DNA of 64,000 nucleotides from Onchocerca volvulus (lineage: Eukaryota > Nematoda > Chromadorea > Rhabditida > Onchocercidae). Below the pieces are notes generated by a model that made no database searches, was not told the DNA's origin, and saw nothing but the letters and a program-made list of their open reading frames with translations. The translations under genes were made by a program, and so were the position numbers. The stretch lies in contig HG738138.1 in the NCBI GenBank assembly GCA_000499405.2, positions 16,531,054 through 16,595,053 on the forward strand, in the 5' to 3' direction. Shown here one piece after another: positions 1 through 12,931 of the stretch (the first letter of the stretch is position 1; each line of letters starts with the position of its first letter).

Positions 1-19
1 AATTTACATTTATTTATAG

Positions 20-99
20 GTCTTTTGCGTTATCGTGTAGACTTCCAATTGAATGATCTCAATGACGACATTGAGGATATCAATCTTGATGATTATTGA
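20..99 (+). CDS. etf1: eRF1, last coding exon (partial, cut by window edge)
   Basis: This is the C-terminal exon of eukaryotic peptide chain release factor 1, which recognises stop codons at the ribosomal A site and triggers hydrolysis of peptidyl-tRNA together with eRF3. The window opens inside the last intron. The acceptor TTTATAG ends at 19 and the exon encodes (G)LLRYRVDFQLNDL, then an acidic tail ending in INLDDY and a TGA at 97-99. LRY-VDFQ and the acidic end with D-L-D-D-Y are typical of eRF1 C-termini. The rest of the gene lies to the left. The intron end and the first half of this exon recur almost unchanged at 12149-12208, in the truncated copy 12 kb away. The identification rests on the short but characteristic tail and on that second copy, which carries more of the protein. 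Confidence 0.9.
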
Positions 100-224
100 C
101 TATATTCGGTGGCTAGTCGTGATTACTATTTCATTTCCCGGGATTTCTCGTGTATGTTTTGCATATTTCCATAAGAATAATTCTTTTCTTAGCTTCAGGA
201 TATGATACATAGTCGAAAAAATTA

Positions 225-1487
225 TTGAAATCATTGAAATTCATAAAATACTTGTTTATGAGGAATAATATGACGCATAATATCTTAAAATTAGGAACAG
301 AATTATCCTTAATTTTAAAAAAAGAAAAGAAAAAAAAAATTCTTAAGCAGAATTCTAATGCTCTGAATTTCATTGAAAATCACGTGGTTCTTTTAGATTG
401 GATTATCGTTATTTTATATTCGGTCTGTACTTTTTCTTTATCGTACTTGGAAGTAGAAATCATTCATTTTTATCACTCTGGGAAAATCCAGCAGTCTCTT
501 TGTTCATCCGAATCTGAAATTACTTGTAAGTGTGATCGCGACAGCCACCGATTCGTCATGCCGTTTGGCAAGGTATATACTTTTCTCTAATAAACTTTGT
601 GAGAAGAAATATTAGCCATTTCAATCCTGTCAACATCTCCGCATGCAGTTAGTGATTTTAGACTATTTGTGGAATTCCACAATTCTTTGTGACCATAATA
701 AGTATTCTGATATTGTAGAAATGTAAAATGTCTTGTGTTTTAATTTGTTGGAATATCTTTGACCACTTCTGCAAGCTTCATCATTTATGTACCACCGAAC
801 ATTATTCGTTTTGTCCAGTGTTACGGAGATTAGAGTTATGACTACTCCCTCTCTTCGAAGGTTTTGATTATTTTTTTAAAATTTCAGGAATTTTGTCATT
901 TTTTTGATTTTGAGTTATTGCAGTCGGAGAGGTACTCAGGCAGAGGAGTATTGCAACAGCTCATTCTCTGCTTACAAGTGAAAAATTGTACCATCTATAG
1001 AAACTCGTTACAAGTACAGTTATGTTTAGCGAATGCGCTTAGTTATCAACTTGACCTGATGAGAAAAATTGAATTCGCAGGTATGAATCTTTCTTTTGAA
1101 GCTGTGTGATAGATGGGATAGTTTGGTCATAAGATTTTGCGTGGATTTAATATTAGCAACATTAATTGTTTTTATTTGGTCCCGTTATTGCCTGATTCTT
1201 AAATATTATAGATTTATTATTGTTTAGAAAAAAGAAAAGAAAAACGATAATTGTGTTTTTTTATTGAAATATTTGTCACTTTATTCGTGAAATAACGGTC
1301 ATTAATCCATTTTCACGAGAAAGTTTCCTGTTGTGCTAAGCTCTTTTACAGACTGCTTGGAAAATTGATCACAAGGAATAGTTTTGGTCTCGAAGTTTGG
1401 CTTTATGGTGTGTCAGTTATATGTCTTTTTTTACATTTTATACTTTCAGAATGTGATGCAAGGAATGGGCGAATTAATCTGTACTAA
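225..1487 (+). CDS. Possible three-exon gene of unknown function
   Basis: I do not recognise this product. An open frame runs from an ATG at 225 to a donor after 572 (GGCAAG|GTATAT). It continues in phase through a well-bounded exon at 924-1080 (acceptor TTATTGCAG, donor GCAG|GTATGA, 52 open codons) and a short exon at 1450-1487 (acceptor TTTCAG) ending in TAA. The model gives 180 aa in an exact multiple of three. A hydrophobic stretch near residues 54-72 (LLDWIIVILYSVCTFSLSY) could be a membrane segment, and several cysteines follow. The 924-1080 exon is the best supported part because it has both splice sites and is less AT-rich. Alternatively, the whole interval may be 3' untranslated sequence of eRF1 with chance open frames. 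The start codon is uncertain. Confidence 0.3.
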
Positions 1488-2717
1488 GAATGTATTGCAT
1501 GTCCGGTGAAGAATCGTTTAATGAATTTTCTATTTCACGTTTTGCTGTTTCACAGTAGTAGAAGAGCAACAGAAAAGCTGTGCAGCGTGTTTCACAAAAT
1601 ATATCTATCGCTTTTTTATCCCAAAAAATTTCCCAATATACTTTTACAGTGTTTCTGCGGTAAATAACTACTTTCTGGGATGGTTTGTTTCATTTGGAAG
1701 GATGGAACGATTTTAGCAACGGAACAACTTTAAAACAATAAATAGGAAGCTGGAATTACGTTTTGCTTCGAGGAATGAATAGTGCTCCTCTTTTCAAGTT
1801 TTTTTCCCACTTTTTTTTTTTTCAAATTTTCTTCCCTCTTCATTCCCTTTCATTTTTCAGCAGCTTTTATGTTTTTCTTTTAAGTTATTTAATACATTCT
1901 CATAGATTATTGTTAATGGGACTTAATTATTACTGTCTTTATTATCTGTTTATTATCTACTTCTCTGTAGCATCTATTTAGATGATGATTTCATTGATAT
2001 TTTTGCTTGATTGATTGTTGGCGTCTTTATTTTTCTCTTATTAATAAAGTATTGTTATGGTTTGTTATACGAAAAAAAACAGAAGCGAAGATCACTGAAT
2101 ATAAATATTTTGCAGAAATTGCTTATGGAAAATTGAGAGTTTTAATCTGTGATGGAAAATACGATGGGAAAAAAGATTGTTCGGTGGAAATGGTGAGAGC
2201 AGTCATGTAGACGAGAATATTTTCGGAGAATTCTGTGTTGCTGAGAATTTCCTGCTGTTTCTATATTAGGGTCTTTTACGGATTCAGTGTCTTCCTGTCT
2301 CCTTGCTTTGGCTTCCCATGAAAATTTTAGTCATAAAAAGAGAAATTAAGGTTGACGAGTTAAAATCCCTTCGATCTTCGAATATTTAGTTCTTCCTGAA
2401 AATAAGGACCGTCCCAAGCAGTCATTCCGACATACGTCGTCTTTCACTTTCAATTTTTGCAGACACTGCGAATAAGTAGTGATTAATTTTTAGAAGTATT
2501 GTTTTGTTTGCCGAGTGAATATTTCTCGTCTTTATATTAGAATCTTTGTTTTATCTATTTTCTGTTTCAGAAGTAACTTTTTTTTTCTTTTGAAAATTAT
2601 ATGTGATGAGAATTTAAAGATTGTTGAAAATTGAAGTCATTACTACATTGAAAATCGCAAAGGAGCAAATAACGTTGAATAACGTTAAATTCTTTCCTTG
2701 CAATTTATCTATTTAAA
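1488..2717. other. Intergenic / 5' region of the reductase gene
   Basis: No convincing coding exon was found. A segment from about 2116 to 2190 is flanked by an acceptor-like TTTTGCAG and a donor-like ATG|GTGAGA, and another TTTTTGCAG lies at about 2456-2463. These could mark non-coding 5' exons of the downstream reductase, but nothing here proves it. Long T runs occur near 1800-1830. Confidence 0.4.
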
Positions 2718-5179
2718 ATGGTTTCGAACATCGAAAGCAATATGACTAACGTGGCAGTTATCACGAGTTGCATCATATTTCTTTCTTCAATAGCGCTATA
2801 TCACTTTTTATATCGACGGAGAGGTATTCGCTGCACACTTTGTCCGTTTTCTGTTTTTGCAATGAAAGTAAGAGTTTGTGCGTTTTTAAATATTTTTCTT
2901 ATCAGTAAATTATATTTGATAGTTCAATTTTAAAAAGCCAAAATTCTGCTGGTATTGCTTAAATTCTGGGAAATCACGAATTACATATGCAACTTTTCCG
3001 ACACTTCACTTTTCATTCCAGAATCTAATAACTCTTGTGGATCCGGAAGCATCGTATCCTCTGGCTTTGATACGAAAAGAAATTATTAGTCACGACACAC
3101 GAAAATTTCGTTTCAAGCTACCTACTGATGAGCATATTCTCGGTTTACCTGTTGGTCAACACATTCATCTTTCGGCCAAGGTAATTACTGCGAGAAAAAA
3201 TTTGAAGTTTTATTTCAATTTATAGCTAAAAGTATAAGATTTAGCAAGATCTGGGATATGCCGAGAATACTGAAATTGTCTGGTATTAATGAGATGTAGA
3301 TGAGCTTTTTGGGCAGAGCCTTTCTAACTTCAAATTCTCAATTCATGTAGCATTTCGAAGAAGCAATTCTATCATTTGATTTGTTTATGTGGCATTCTTC
3401 AAAATAAATTATTTTCAGATAAACGAAAAGCTTGTTGTTCGTCCATATACGCCAATTTCATCCGATGATGACAAAGGATTTGTCGATTTGATGATTAAGG
3501 TTTACTTCAGGAATGTTCATCCCAAGTTTCCGGATGGTGGAAAGATGACACAGTATCTTGAGGGAATGAAGATAGGTATGTATTTGACAATGAATAGAAA
3601 CTAGAGATTAAATAGATGAATAGAAATCAGAGATTAATGGATTCGCATCTTTTTTCTTTTGTCTATGTGAAATGATTTTTTACATAAATCATAATTTATT
3701 CACATAAAATATTCCGTGCGGAATTGCATCTGTGAACTGTTGACATATTAACTTTTTCAACAATCACTGAACTGAAGGGTTAATTTCGGAGGTTAGTTGT
3801 GGTAATTCCCAATTTATATCATGAGATATATAAAAAATCCATTGTTTTAAGTAATTATATTATTGTTAGCGTGATCTCAGGTGAAACAATTAATTTTCGC
3901 GGTCCCTCTGGATTGATCATTTATAAAGGAAATGGTTCTTTTGCTGTGAAGCCGACAAAAAAAGCAGAGCCGAAACATTACACTTACAAAAATATCGGTA
4001 TGATTGCAGGTGGTAGCGGTATCACACCAATGTTGCAAGTAAGATATTGGTAGCATAATTGTTTTCTGAATATAATTGTTATTTTTATAATGAATAACAC
4101 AAGTAACTTGAATAGCGGGAAATATATCTGCAGATTATCTCAGCAATTATGAAAAACCAGGAGGACCCTACCAGAGTATCACTGATTTTTGCGAACAAAG
4201 ATGAATCCGATATATTACTTAGGTATGTTTTTGCAACAAAATATGCTGTGGTTTGGCGGTTTTTAAATTTGAGAACTAAGAAACGCATAATAATGTGAAT
4301 TGCTTGCTATTGTGAGATATGTTAGATATGTCTGTTAACATTTTTGCCAATCAGAATGGATATTTGGACACATTTTCGAAAGGTTCAACTATTATGTATA
4401 GTAAATAATTATCCATATGACTTGCCTCACTTTTCATAGTCTATATAAAACAAAAAATTATGTATTATTTATAGTAAATAAATATCCATATGACTTGCCT
4501 CACTTTTCATAGTCTATATAAAACAAAAAATCATGTATTATTTATAGTAAATAATTATCCATATGGCTTGCCTCACTTTTCATAGTCTATATAAAAGCAA
4601 AAAATTATGTAAAATCTTTTCTGTAGTAACATTTTTTCGGATGGTGAAAAATCTCCCCAAATTGTATTCTTTTGAAATGAAATATCTATATATCCAAATT
4701 TTCGGAATACTGAAGATTTGAGACAATCAGAAATATCCAACTTGATTTTCAGAGATGAGTTGGACAGATTAGCTGCGGAACATTCAGAGAAGTTCCATGT
4801 GTGGTATACGGTTGACCAAGCAAAACCTAGCTGGATATATTCAACAGGTTTTATTACTTTTTTCGTAGAAAATAATGCAAAAGATGTGGAAATGTTATTG
4901 ACACATTCCTGTTTTTGTCTTTAACGTTTTACTTAAGACTTATATGTGGTTCAGTACAGTTCATCTCGATAGCGAACATGACATTTACCATAAATTTCTC
5001 ACTGCTCGATATTTATAGGATTTGTGGATGCGGAAATGATCCAGAAGCATTTACCCGGACCTGGAAGCGATTCTGATACAGTAATTTTGATGTGTGGCCC
5101 ACCGCCGATGATCAAGTTTGCCTGTATACCAAGTCTCGATAAATTAGGTTATCCCGAAAAAGATCGCTTAATTTTTTAA
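2718..5179 (+). CDS. NADH-cytochrome b5 reductase
   Basis: This FAD flavoprotein passes electrons from NADH to cytochrome b5 for fatty-acid desaturation, sterol synthesis and similar reactions, usually on the ER or outer mitochondrial membrane. Exons: 2718-2867, 3022-3180, 3419-3575, 3881-4038, 4134-4222, 4753-4847, 5019-5179. They sum to 969 nt, 322 aa, close to the family's usual size of about 300. The N-terminus carries a membrane anchor ([20 protein letters not shown], near residues 12-31). The FAD-binding motif RPYTPIS starts at residue 111. The nucleotide-binding motif [10 protein letters not shown] is at 199-208 and CGPPPMIK starts at 295, so all hallmark motifs are present. The first donor was set at 2867 (AAA|GTAAGA) because only that choice keeps exon 2 in phase; the nearer GTATTC would shift the frame. 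The gene converges on the RMD gene at 6027. Confidence 0.93.
4397..4615. repeat. 73-bp tandem repeat, three copies, in a reductase intron
   Basis: Three copies of a 73-bp unit begin at 4397, 4470 and 4543, each starting TATAGTAAATAA and containing CATATG-CTTGCCTCAC and TTTCATAGTCTATATAAAA. The copies differ by only a few bases, so this array is young compared with the other arrays in the window. It lies wholly inside the intron 4223-4752 and does not disturb the exons. Confidence 0.93.
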
Positions 5180-6026
5180 ATTTCTGCTAATTTAGACAAT
5201 TTCTTTAGTTAAAGTCTAAACGGTTTGATAATAATGATTGTTATAGATTTTATTTTCGGAATTACGTGAGTTCTTGTATTTCTATATTCATTATTGCTGT
5301 CATCCACTTACATATATGTTCTTTTGGACAGTAACAGAATTGTGAGTGCTTTTTCGTGAATTATATTATTTTTTTCGTTTTAAGTAAGCTTTTTCAATTC
5401 CTTTTATTATTATTTTCACTGCAAGAATAGGAAAGAATTTCTCATTTTTGATTATATTTCGAGTAAAAAACCATTCCGATTATTGAACACATATCATACT
5501 GTCGGTGGGAATTTATATCGAACACGACTGCAGTGATTTATCAGACCGTTCTATTTAACTTATCCGTTCTTGGAACTGTCCGAAACATTGAGCTTTGTTC
5601 GAAAAATATAAAAGTGTAAAAACTGTATTAAAAATGTATTTGTTAAAAAAATCCGATTTTCATTTTAAATGACATTCGGAATTGTTGTTAACGAGAAAAA
5701 CTTTATATATTTATTGAAATTTCACTATGGTACACTTACAACAAAATCTTAATTTGTTTTTTTTCTTTTCGAATATAAAAAATATTTTCCACCTCTCAAG
5801 TTGAATTTTCAACCGGTGAAAAGAAGAATTTGAAACTCGTTCCACTTATGGGAAGGAAGGTGATAAGATAAGACTCGATAGAGATCCTCTAACCCACCCT
5901 GCATGGACTAGAATGATCAAAACCAAGGGTCAATACCTATCAGTGACTTTATGAATGCTGTTCTATACCATAAAAAACATGGCTATTATATGCATAGATC
6001 ACCACTTGGTAAAAATAATGATTTTA
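5180..6026. other. Convergent intergenic region
   Basis: This stretch separates the stop codons of the reductase (+) and the RMD gene (-). It should hold both 3' untranslated regions. A less AT-rich block at about 5850-5990 has no open frame worth calling and could be an old repeat copy. Nothing else was recognised. Confidence 0.5.
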
Positions 6027-8328
6027 TCACAGCTCTTCGGAATAGCTGATCGTTAAATCAGTACTATTTTCTGTTTCGTCTGAATCTGTATCCATTTCTT
6101 CTGACTTTCTGGTCTCTTCGTTTTGTTTCTGAACATTTTTAAAGAAATGCGTCAAGTCTCAAATTTACGCCTTCCCCTGCTGTTTGAATTGTCAGAGAAG
6201 TGTTATGATTTCTTCGTATTATTTGCAATATCGGAATTCATGATAACAATTAGCTTACTTCTTATTTAGATTCATAGGGTTCGATAATATGAGGAAATAT
6301 TGCAAATTTATTAAATTTAACCTATTTTGTCTAAAGATTCAACAAAAAAAAAAAAAAAAAAAAAAAAGTAGCCTGAACATTGCATTCTGTAATAGCGGTC
6401 AAAAGTTGCTGTGTTTCAACAATCTGTGCTTTATCCATCTCATCAATAGGTGTTATTTCAAGCACAGACACCAAATATTTTCGTGCTTCCAAGTTATTGC
6501 CTAAAAAAAATAAAATTTTCATTTATTTAATACAATTAAGATCAAGTTTAAGATTTGATAATTTTCCAAGATTACTCAGTTTATGATATGTCTCCTGGCT
6601 TTGTGATCTTCATATCGGCGAGGAAAGCCTCGTTTTATCATATCGAGTCAGTGGGTAATGCAGTCTTTTAGCTTTAAGTTGAAAAAATAAGAAAAGAATT
6701 CATGGATAAGCAACCTTTGGCAATGTAGCACTTGGCAAGGTGCAAAAGATTGTCGATATGTCCCGGGTTCAATTCCTCGGCCTAAATTATAAATTGAAGT
6801 CTTCAGCATTTTTGTTGAAAAGTATTGCTGTTCATAAAAATGTCATATTACATAACCTCAAAAAATATCTTCAATTTGCCACAAGGCATTCAACGAACCT
6901 TATGGAAATTGTGAAGTGCCTCATCAATGGTCGCCGTTGGTAGTGAACCAAACGCATCTACTGCATATTCTTTTTCTTCTTCTGATAATGTAGCCATCTG
7001 AAACAGAAAAGTTCCAATTTTCTGGATAGAATTTCGGGTCGAAGCTGTTAAGAATTCGGTATGATCTGTATGTCGAGTAATAAAGAGTAGAATTGAATCC
7101 GTAACAGAATGCATTGTAATAAATACAGAATGACATTTAATATTTCCATAAATTGTAGGCGATATTTACATATTGATTCATACATCAAGTGTGAAACATA
7201 TTCCGAAGTTCGGAGTGAATCAAAAATAAATGATTCATACGCTCTCCTATTATGCGCAATGTAGCGTCCGTCATCTCAAGTTAAAATTTTTTCATTCACA
7301 TAAAGATGTTTTTCAGTGAAGAAAAGAATGCCTCACGCGATAACAAAATCGTCCGTTCATATGGTAAACTGATGCGTCCGGCGTACAAGCCAATGCCTTA
7401 TCCAGAAATTCCTGGAAATTTATTAATTTCCATTATTTGATTGATTGAATTATTGCCATAAAGTGCTAACAACTGATTGAACCAATCGTACTTTGACAAA
7501 AAGAGAAAGAAGTAAAATTCGGATGAAGAAGTTTCAGTTTTAGCCAATTACACAAAATTTCAATTTTATAATTAGTAAATATTTTTCCATCTTTTAGCTT
7601 AAATGCCAGTGATTTCGACGTTTTTGAATTACCTTGAATTCTTTCATATAAACCACTCGCTCAGTATGATTTAAGCTCTCAAGTTCAGCAAGTATACCGA
7701 TTATGATAGCGGACCATTTCAGTAATTCAGCATTCTTCGATTCCGGTTTGTATGTCATTTTACATAATTGATATGCTTAACAAACAATGCATTATTCCGA
7801 ATTTTTCTATGCAAATCATTGAAAGACGCATTTCGACGAAGATTAAATATTCTACGTAACAGCTGATGAAAAATCAGCGAAGAGTGACATTACATTTGTT
7901 AAGCAAAATCATAAAAATATCGGTTATTATTCACCTTCTTCGAGCAAGCGGTAACGTTCATTTTCCTTAGAAAGGCGGAAATTTGAGAGAATGTAGCAGG
8001 CATGCGCAAGACGACATGCTAACTCAGCGTTCGGCGCCTCATCGTCAGATATCATCTAAAATCAGTGAATTTTCCGCTCAGCTATCGATCAGTACTTTTT
8101 GAGCCTTATTTAATTATATTTAAATAACTATTGGCTTGACGGCGGACACTTCAACTTGGCCAGCAAAAAAATATTAATTACTCTTATTATGCATAATTTT
8201 CCCACTGAGGAAATTTGAAAGGATTCTGCCTTCAGATTAAACATTTTTGAGAATCGCCAAACCTTTTTAATGAGATCATACGCATTTTGACCGTCGTATT
8301 GATCAAGATACTCATCAACTGCATCGTA
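6027..8328 (-). CDS. Regulator of microtubule dynamics protein (RMD/RMDN family), N-terminal exon not resolved
   Basis: RMDN proteins are TPR-like helical-repeat proteins that bind microtubules; the founding member, C. elegans RMD-1, acts in spindle and chromosome segregation. Exons in transcript order (plus coordinates): 8263-8328, 7935-8055, 7633-7775, 7337-7411, 6899-6997, 6715-6781, 6379-6500, 6027-6128. They give 264 aa ending at TGA (6027-6029). Family landmarks are NAELACRLAHACY with LSKENERYRLLEE, the block NGRFCYR followed by FGSLPTATIDEALHNFHKAE, and LNPGHIDNLLHLAKCYIAKG. The C-terminus is an acidic tail (DTDSDETE). The upstream exon should lie in 8430-8660, where an open frame contains FASAKYGLWVQKFHN, but its donor GTAATT is out of phase with the next exon, so the start is left open. 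A poly-A run (about 6343-6367) sits inside the last intron. Confidence 0.88.
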
Positions 8329-8429
8329 CTATAATTGATATTGAAATTTCATTGCCTTATTTAATCTATCAAATATTTATTACATTTGAATATGCCCTTT
8401 CCCTCACAAAAGAGTGATTTATAGAAAAA

Positions 8430-8666
8430 TTACCGGTCTTTTTTCTCTTTATATTTAACAATTTTTAATTCTTCAATATAATTTCGAAAGCTAAAAGCCA
8501 TCCAAAGACCAAAAGTATCAATATTATGGAATTTTTGAACCCACAGACCATATTTAGCAGAAGCGAACAAACTTTGTTGGCGAAAGAATAAACAGTGAAG
8601 ATGCGGTCGGATTTTATGACATTTTATATTTGTATGCATAATTCGATATTCATGGAGTGAATACAA
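8430..8666 (-). CDS. Probable 5' exon of the RMD gene (boundaries unresolved)
   Basis: A 78-codon minus-strand open frame lies directly upstream of the RMD exon at 8263-8328. It reads through FASAKYGLWVQKFHN and AFSFRNYIEELKIVKYKEK, plausible as the N-terminal hydrophobic and basic part of an RMDN protein. The first in-frame ATG is internal, because the frame itself opens with TTG. The only consensus donor (GACCG|GTAATT) leaves two bases over, whereas the next exon needs phase 0. The weak alternative AAAATT|GTTAAA would fit in phase. The upstream part, 8579-8655, is duplicated at 12297-12372, where amino-acid changes and a stop suggest that this portion may be untranslated. Confidence 0.4.
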   Translation of the reverse strand: MYSLHEYRIMHTNIKCHKIRPHLHCLFFRQQSLFASAKYGLWVQKFHNIDTFGLWMAFSFRNYIEELKIVKYKEKKDR

Positions 8667-9085
8667 CTCGCAAAGATGAAATATTTCAATCAGATGAACA
8701 ATCCCAACTGAAACAGAAATTCTGCAGTCTTGTCAGTTTTATATTTGAACAAAGCTATTAACATGCTTTATCAAAGTAGCAGGCGTTTATGCGAGCCAAA
8801 TGGGTTGAAAGAAATGGCCGTCAAATTTTTTATTTCTATCATAACTAAAACAAATGAAATGTGAATTTTTCTCTTTATTAAATGGAATTTTTCATATTTC
8901 GCATGGTTGCTTCATATATACTTTGCTTTTCATACGTTTTCCTGAAATTTTGAATGCATTTCTGCTCTTTACGCCGTCGCGTGTTTTCTGTCTACGGCAC
9001 TTACGTGAAATATTATGCACTCAGTGGATCGGTTGAAAAGTTTGTTATTGTGATTAATTTGCATGAAGTGTGGTTGGCTTGAAAA
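8579..9085. repeat. RMD 5' flank, first copy of a dispersed duplication
   Basis: This segment recurs in the same orientation at 12297-12726. Shared runs include GGCGAAAGAATAAACAG, ATTTGTATGCATAATTCGAT and TATTATGCACTCAGTGGAT. About 98 bp here (roughly 8660-8757) have no counterpart in the other copy. The similarity fades just before the retroelement remnant that follows. No gene other than the RMD 5' exon is seen here. Confidence 0.85.
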
Positions 9086-9169
9086 ATATAATTTTTTGAA
9101 TCACCGAACATCGCTGTGCTAAAATAATTCCATCAGGTCGCATTATTATGAGTTACACTCCATTAAAAG

Positions 9170-10335
9170 TTGGAGAATGAAAGTAATTGTTGAAGCGACA
9201 GAAAGAATACTTCGACAGCTAAAGGTTACAGGCGAGAATCTTGAGTATTCAAACATCGAAAATGCTATTGAAATTAAATTGCCGTTCCCGATATTGGACA
9301 GAATATTTCAATAAAAAAGAAGCAAGTAGTATGGTTTGTTAACAAGCTTCGGCAATTTTTGGCAGAACTAGTTCGAAGAAATGAAGAAATGACTAGAGGC
9401 TAAACCTTTAGTAAAGAGAAGAAATCAACAGAACCAAATCAAAACGAACCTATGCGAGACAAAACAAGAAACTTCAGCCTTAGCTAGAATTGAGCTATCC
9501 AAATCAATGGTTTTAAATTGACCACAGAATCCAAGAAAAATCCAAAGATAATAAGATTAAAAGACCCTGCGCATTTTGCGACAAAGATTATTGGGACAAT
9601 GTATATCATATTTATCCCACTCCCAAACACCGAATGAAACATTTGAGAAAAAATAATGCATGTGTCAACTGTGTTCAAACAAGACATGCAATGAGTAATT
9701 ACAACAAAAGGAAACTTTTATGAGTTGTGAAGGCCCTCATAATAGTTCATTGTATCACATCAAATATAAGGCATTGCTCACAATTTCATGAACCAAGGGA
9801 AGAAAAATTGGATTTAACAACGATAACAAATTCAGTAACTGAAAAAGAAATTCAAAAAGATCAACATAGTTAATCCAAATAATCCAGAAGTTCAACAAAA
9901 GGTTTTGGCACTACTCAATATCAGTTCACGATTATCTTTCATGTCCAAGGATTTACCGAATCGATTGAATCTTCAAAGATCCGGCGAACAAGAACTATGA
10001 ATCATTTCATTTGCTAATAAGACACCAAAGACATACCTTACTACCAAAGCAGAAAGCAGGTTCAAAAATTGGGAAAAAAGAAATAATACTGTTTGAGGCA
10101 AACATGATAAACTGCTTAACAAATAAACAGCAGTTAGTTAAGTTGGACAAAAAAGAATTGTTATCGATAAAAAAACAAGACTAACTAAATGATCGTAAGA
10201 GTCACTAGAAATAACTCGACATATTGATTGGAGCAAATTACTTCTTTAAATTCATCTAGCTAGATAAGGTTGAAAACTTAAGATCAGAATTCTTTTTACT
10301 TTATACAAAAATTGGACCTATGATGGCCGGTAGTG
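9170..10335 (+). mobile_element. Decayed BEL/Pao LTR-retrotransposon remnant (gag to protease)
   Basis: Broken frames on the plus strand match the gag-protease part of nematode BEL/Pao elements. Around 9180-9410 is a gag helical block (ATERILRQLKVTGENLE, then FLAELVRRNEEMTR). Around 9560-9740 is the zinc-knuckle region, beginning PCAFCDKDYWDN and continuing with a C-x2-C pair in ACVNC. Around 9900-10000 is the aspartic-protease start, and around 10220-10330 the block LIGANYFFKF followed by KIGPMMAG. Frameshifts and stops fall throughout. At the protease active site the expected D-T/S-G is replaced by N-I-S (LLNISSRLSFMSKDL), so the copy is inactive. No reverse transcriptase, integrase or LTR was recognised. 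It looks like an old 5' fragment. Confidence 0.82.
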
Positions 10336-10700
10336 AATCACAACACAATATAGCAAAATCTATATTTGTTGCTAATGACATCAATATTCTTTTTTTTTTT
10401 TCTTTTCTGAAAACTAGAATTAATAGGCATTCAAGAGTAATCCAATGCTTATGATGATGAAAATGCTTCAAAACAGTTTAATGAGAATATGATTAAGAAA
10501 AAGAAAAAATATCAAATCTATTCGCCATGAAAAGAATCAAAGGTTAAATTAAATGATAATTATAGCCTTTATTTCGGTCGATTAAAAACATTGATCAGAC
10601 GACTTTAGACTGGTCCTCAATTGCTTAGTCAATCCTATCGTGAATTTTTCTCAATCGCGGAGCCTGATGTCGATCAATAGCCAAATAAAAGCCAAATACC
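10336..10700. other. Non-coding spacer after the retroelement remnant
   Basis: No coding similarity was seen. A T-rich tract lies near 10389-10404. The block 10560-10700 is less AT-rich and could be decayed element sequence (LTR or 3' part), but no terminal repeats were found by eye. Confidence 0.4.
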
Positions 10701-10704
10701 ATCA

Positions 10705-10926
10705 GTGTGTCTAGGCGAGTTGATTGTCGGGTTGTTCGATCAGCTTTCAAAGATTCGCTGAACTGAATTGAGTTGATTTGCGTTGAGTTGAGATCGGTTG
10801 GATTGAGTTGTTGAGTTGAGTTTACTTGGGTTTGAGCTGTGTTGAGTCGAGTTGATTCGGGTTACGTTGAGTTGTGTTGAATTAGGGTTGCGCTGCGTTG
10901 AGTTGGATTGGGCTGAGTTGCGCTGA
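10705..10926. repeat. Degenerate GTTGA pentanucleotide array
   Basis: The block is built of variants of GTTGA (GAGTTGA, GTTGAGTTGAG, TGGGTTGAG, GTTGTGTTGA), strongly purine/T biased on this strand. Order increases to the right, most regular at about 10770-10925. It ends exactly where the eRF1-like reading frame begins at 10927. It looks like a decayed simple tandem repeat. Confidence 0.85.
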
Positions 10927-12208
<1,282 letters not shown>

Positions 12209-12296
12209 TCTCAACATTTTCCCGCTATTTGACCTTCTGACCACACTCACATTCCTATGTACAGCAATTTCATCTTTCAAATTTTTCGGACATTAT

Positions 12297-12726
12297 TGGC
12301 GAAAGAATAAACAGCAAAGATACAGTCGGATTTTGTTACATTTTATATTTGTATGCATAATTCGATATTCATGAAAATATTACATAGCTTTTATCAGAGC
12401 AGTAGGCGTTTATGCAAATAATTTGGGAAAAATAACCATTAAATTTTTCATTTGTATTACAACTAAAACGAATGAAACATGTATTTTTCTTTTTCAGTTT
12501 TTTTCTTTTTTAATTCTCATTATTCAACGGAATCTTTCATATTTAGCTCTGGTTGTTTCATATACACTTTGCTTTTCATACATTTTCCTGAAATTTTGAA
12601 TACATTTCTGTGCGCTCTTTACGCTGTAACGGCACTTGCGTGAAATATTATGCACTCAGTGGATAAGTTGACAAGTTTGTTATTGTGATTGATTTGCATG
12701 AAGTATGGCTGACGTGAAAAATACAA
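12297..12726. repeat. Second copy of the RMD 5' flank
   Basis: This is a same-orientation copy of 8579-9085, lacking about 98 bp in its first part. It diverges by substitutions and small indels, and its match ends near GAAAAATACAATA. It begins about 90 bp after the point where the eRF1 duplicate breaks off, so fragments of two different genes sit side by side. Confidence 0.85.
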
Positions 12727-12931
12727 TAATGGTGATTTAAGTGGATCAGTTAGCAGAAACAGCGGTGAAATATTCTGTTTATTTCCGAATTCCAATTATT
12801 AATATTCCAATCACTCCGTCAAATCTATCGCCATTTGTTCTATTTTTTGCTTAATTATTCCCCTTCTATAAATCAAAGAATATGCTTGTAATATTTACCT
12901 TTAATAAATAAAAGCTATAAAAATGTCTCAC

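Noticed and set aside
6740..6790. tRNA-like GGGTTCAATTCCTCGG stretch
   Set aside because: It resembles a T-loop, but it is coding sequence of an RMD exon (LNPGHIDNLLHLAK on the other strand) and no acceptor or anticodon stem fits around it.
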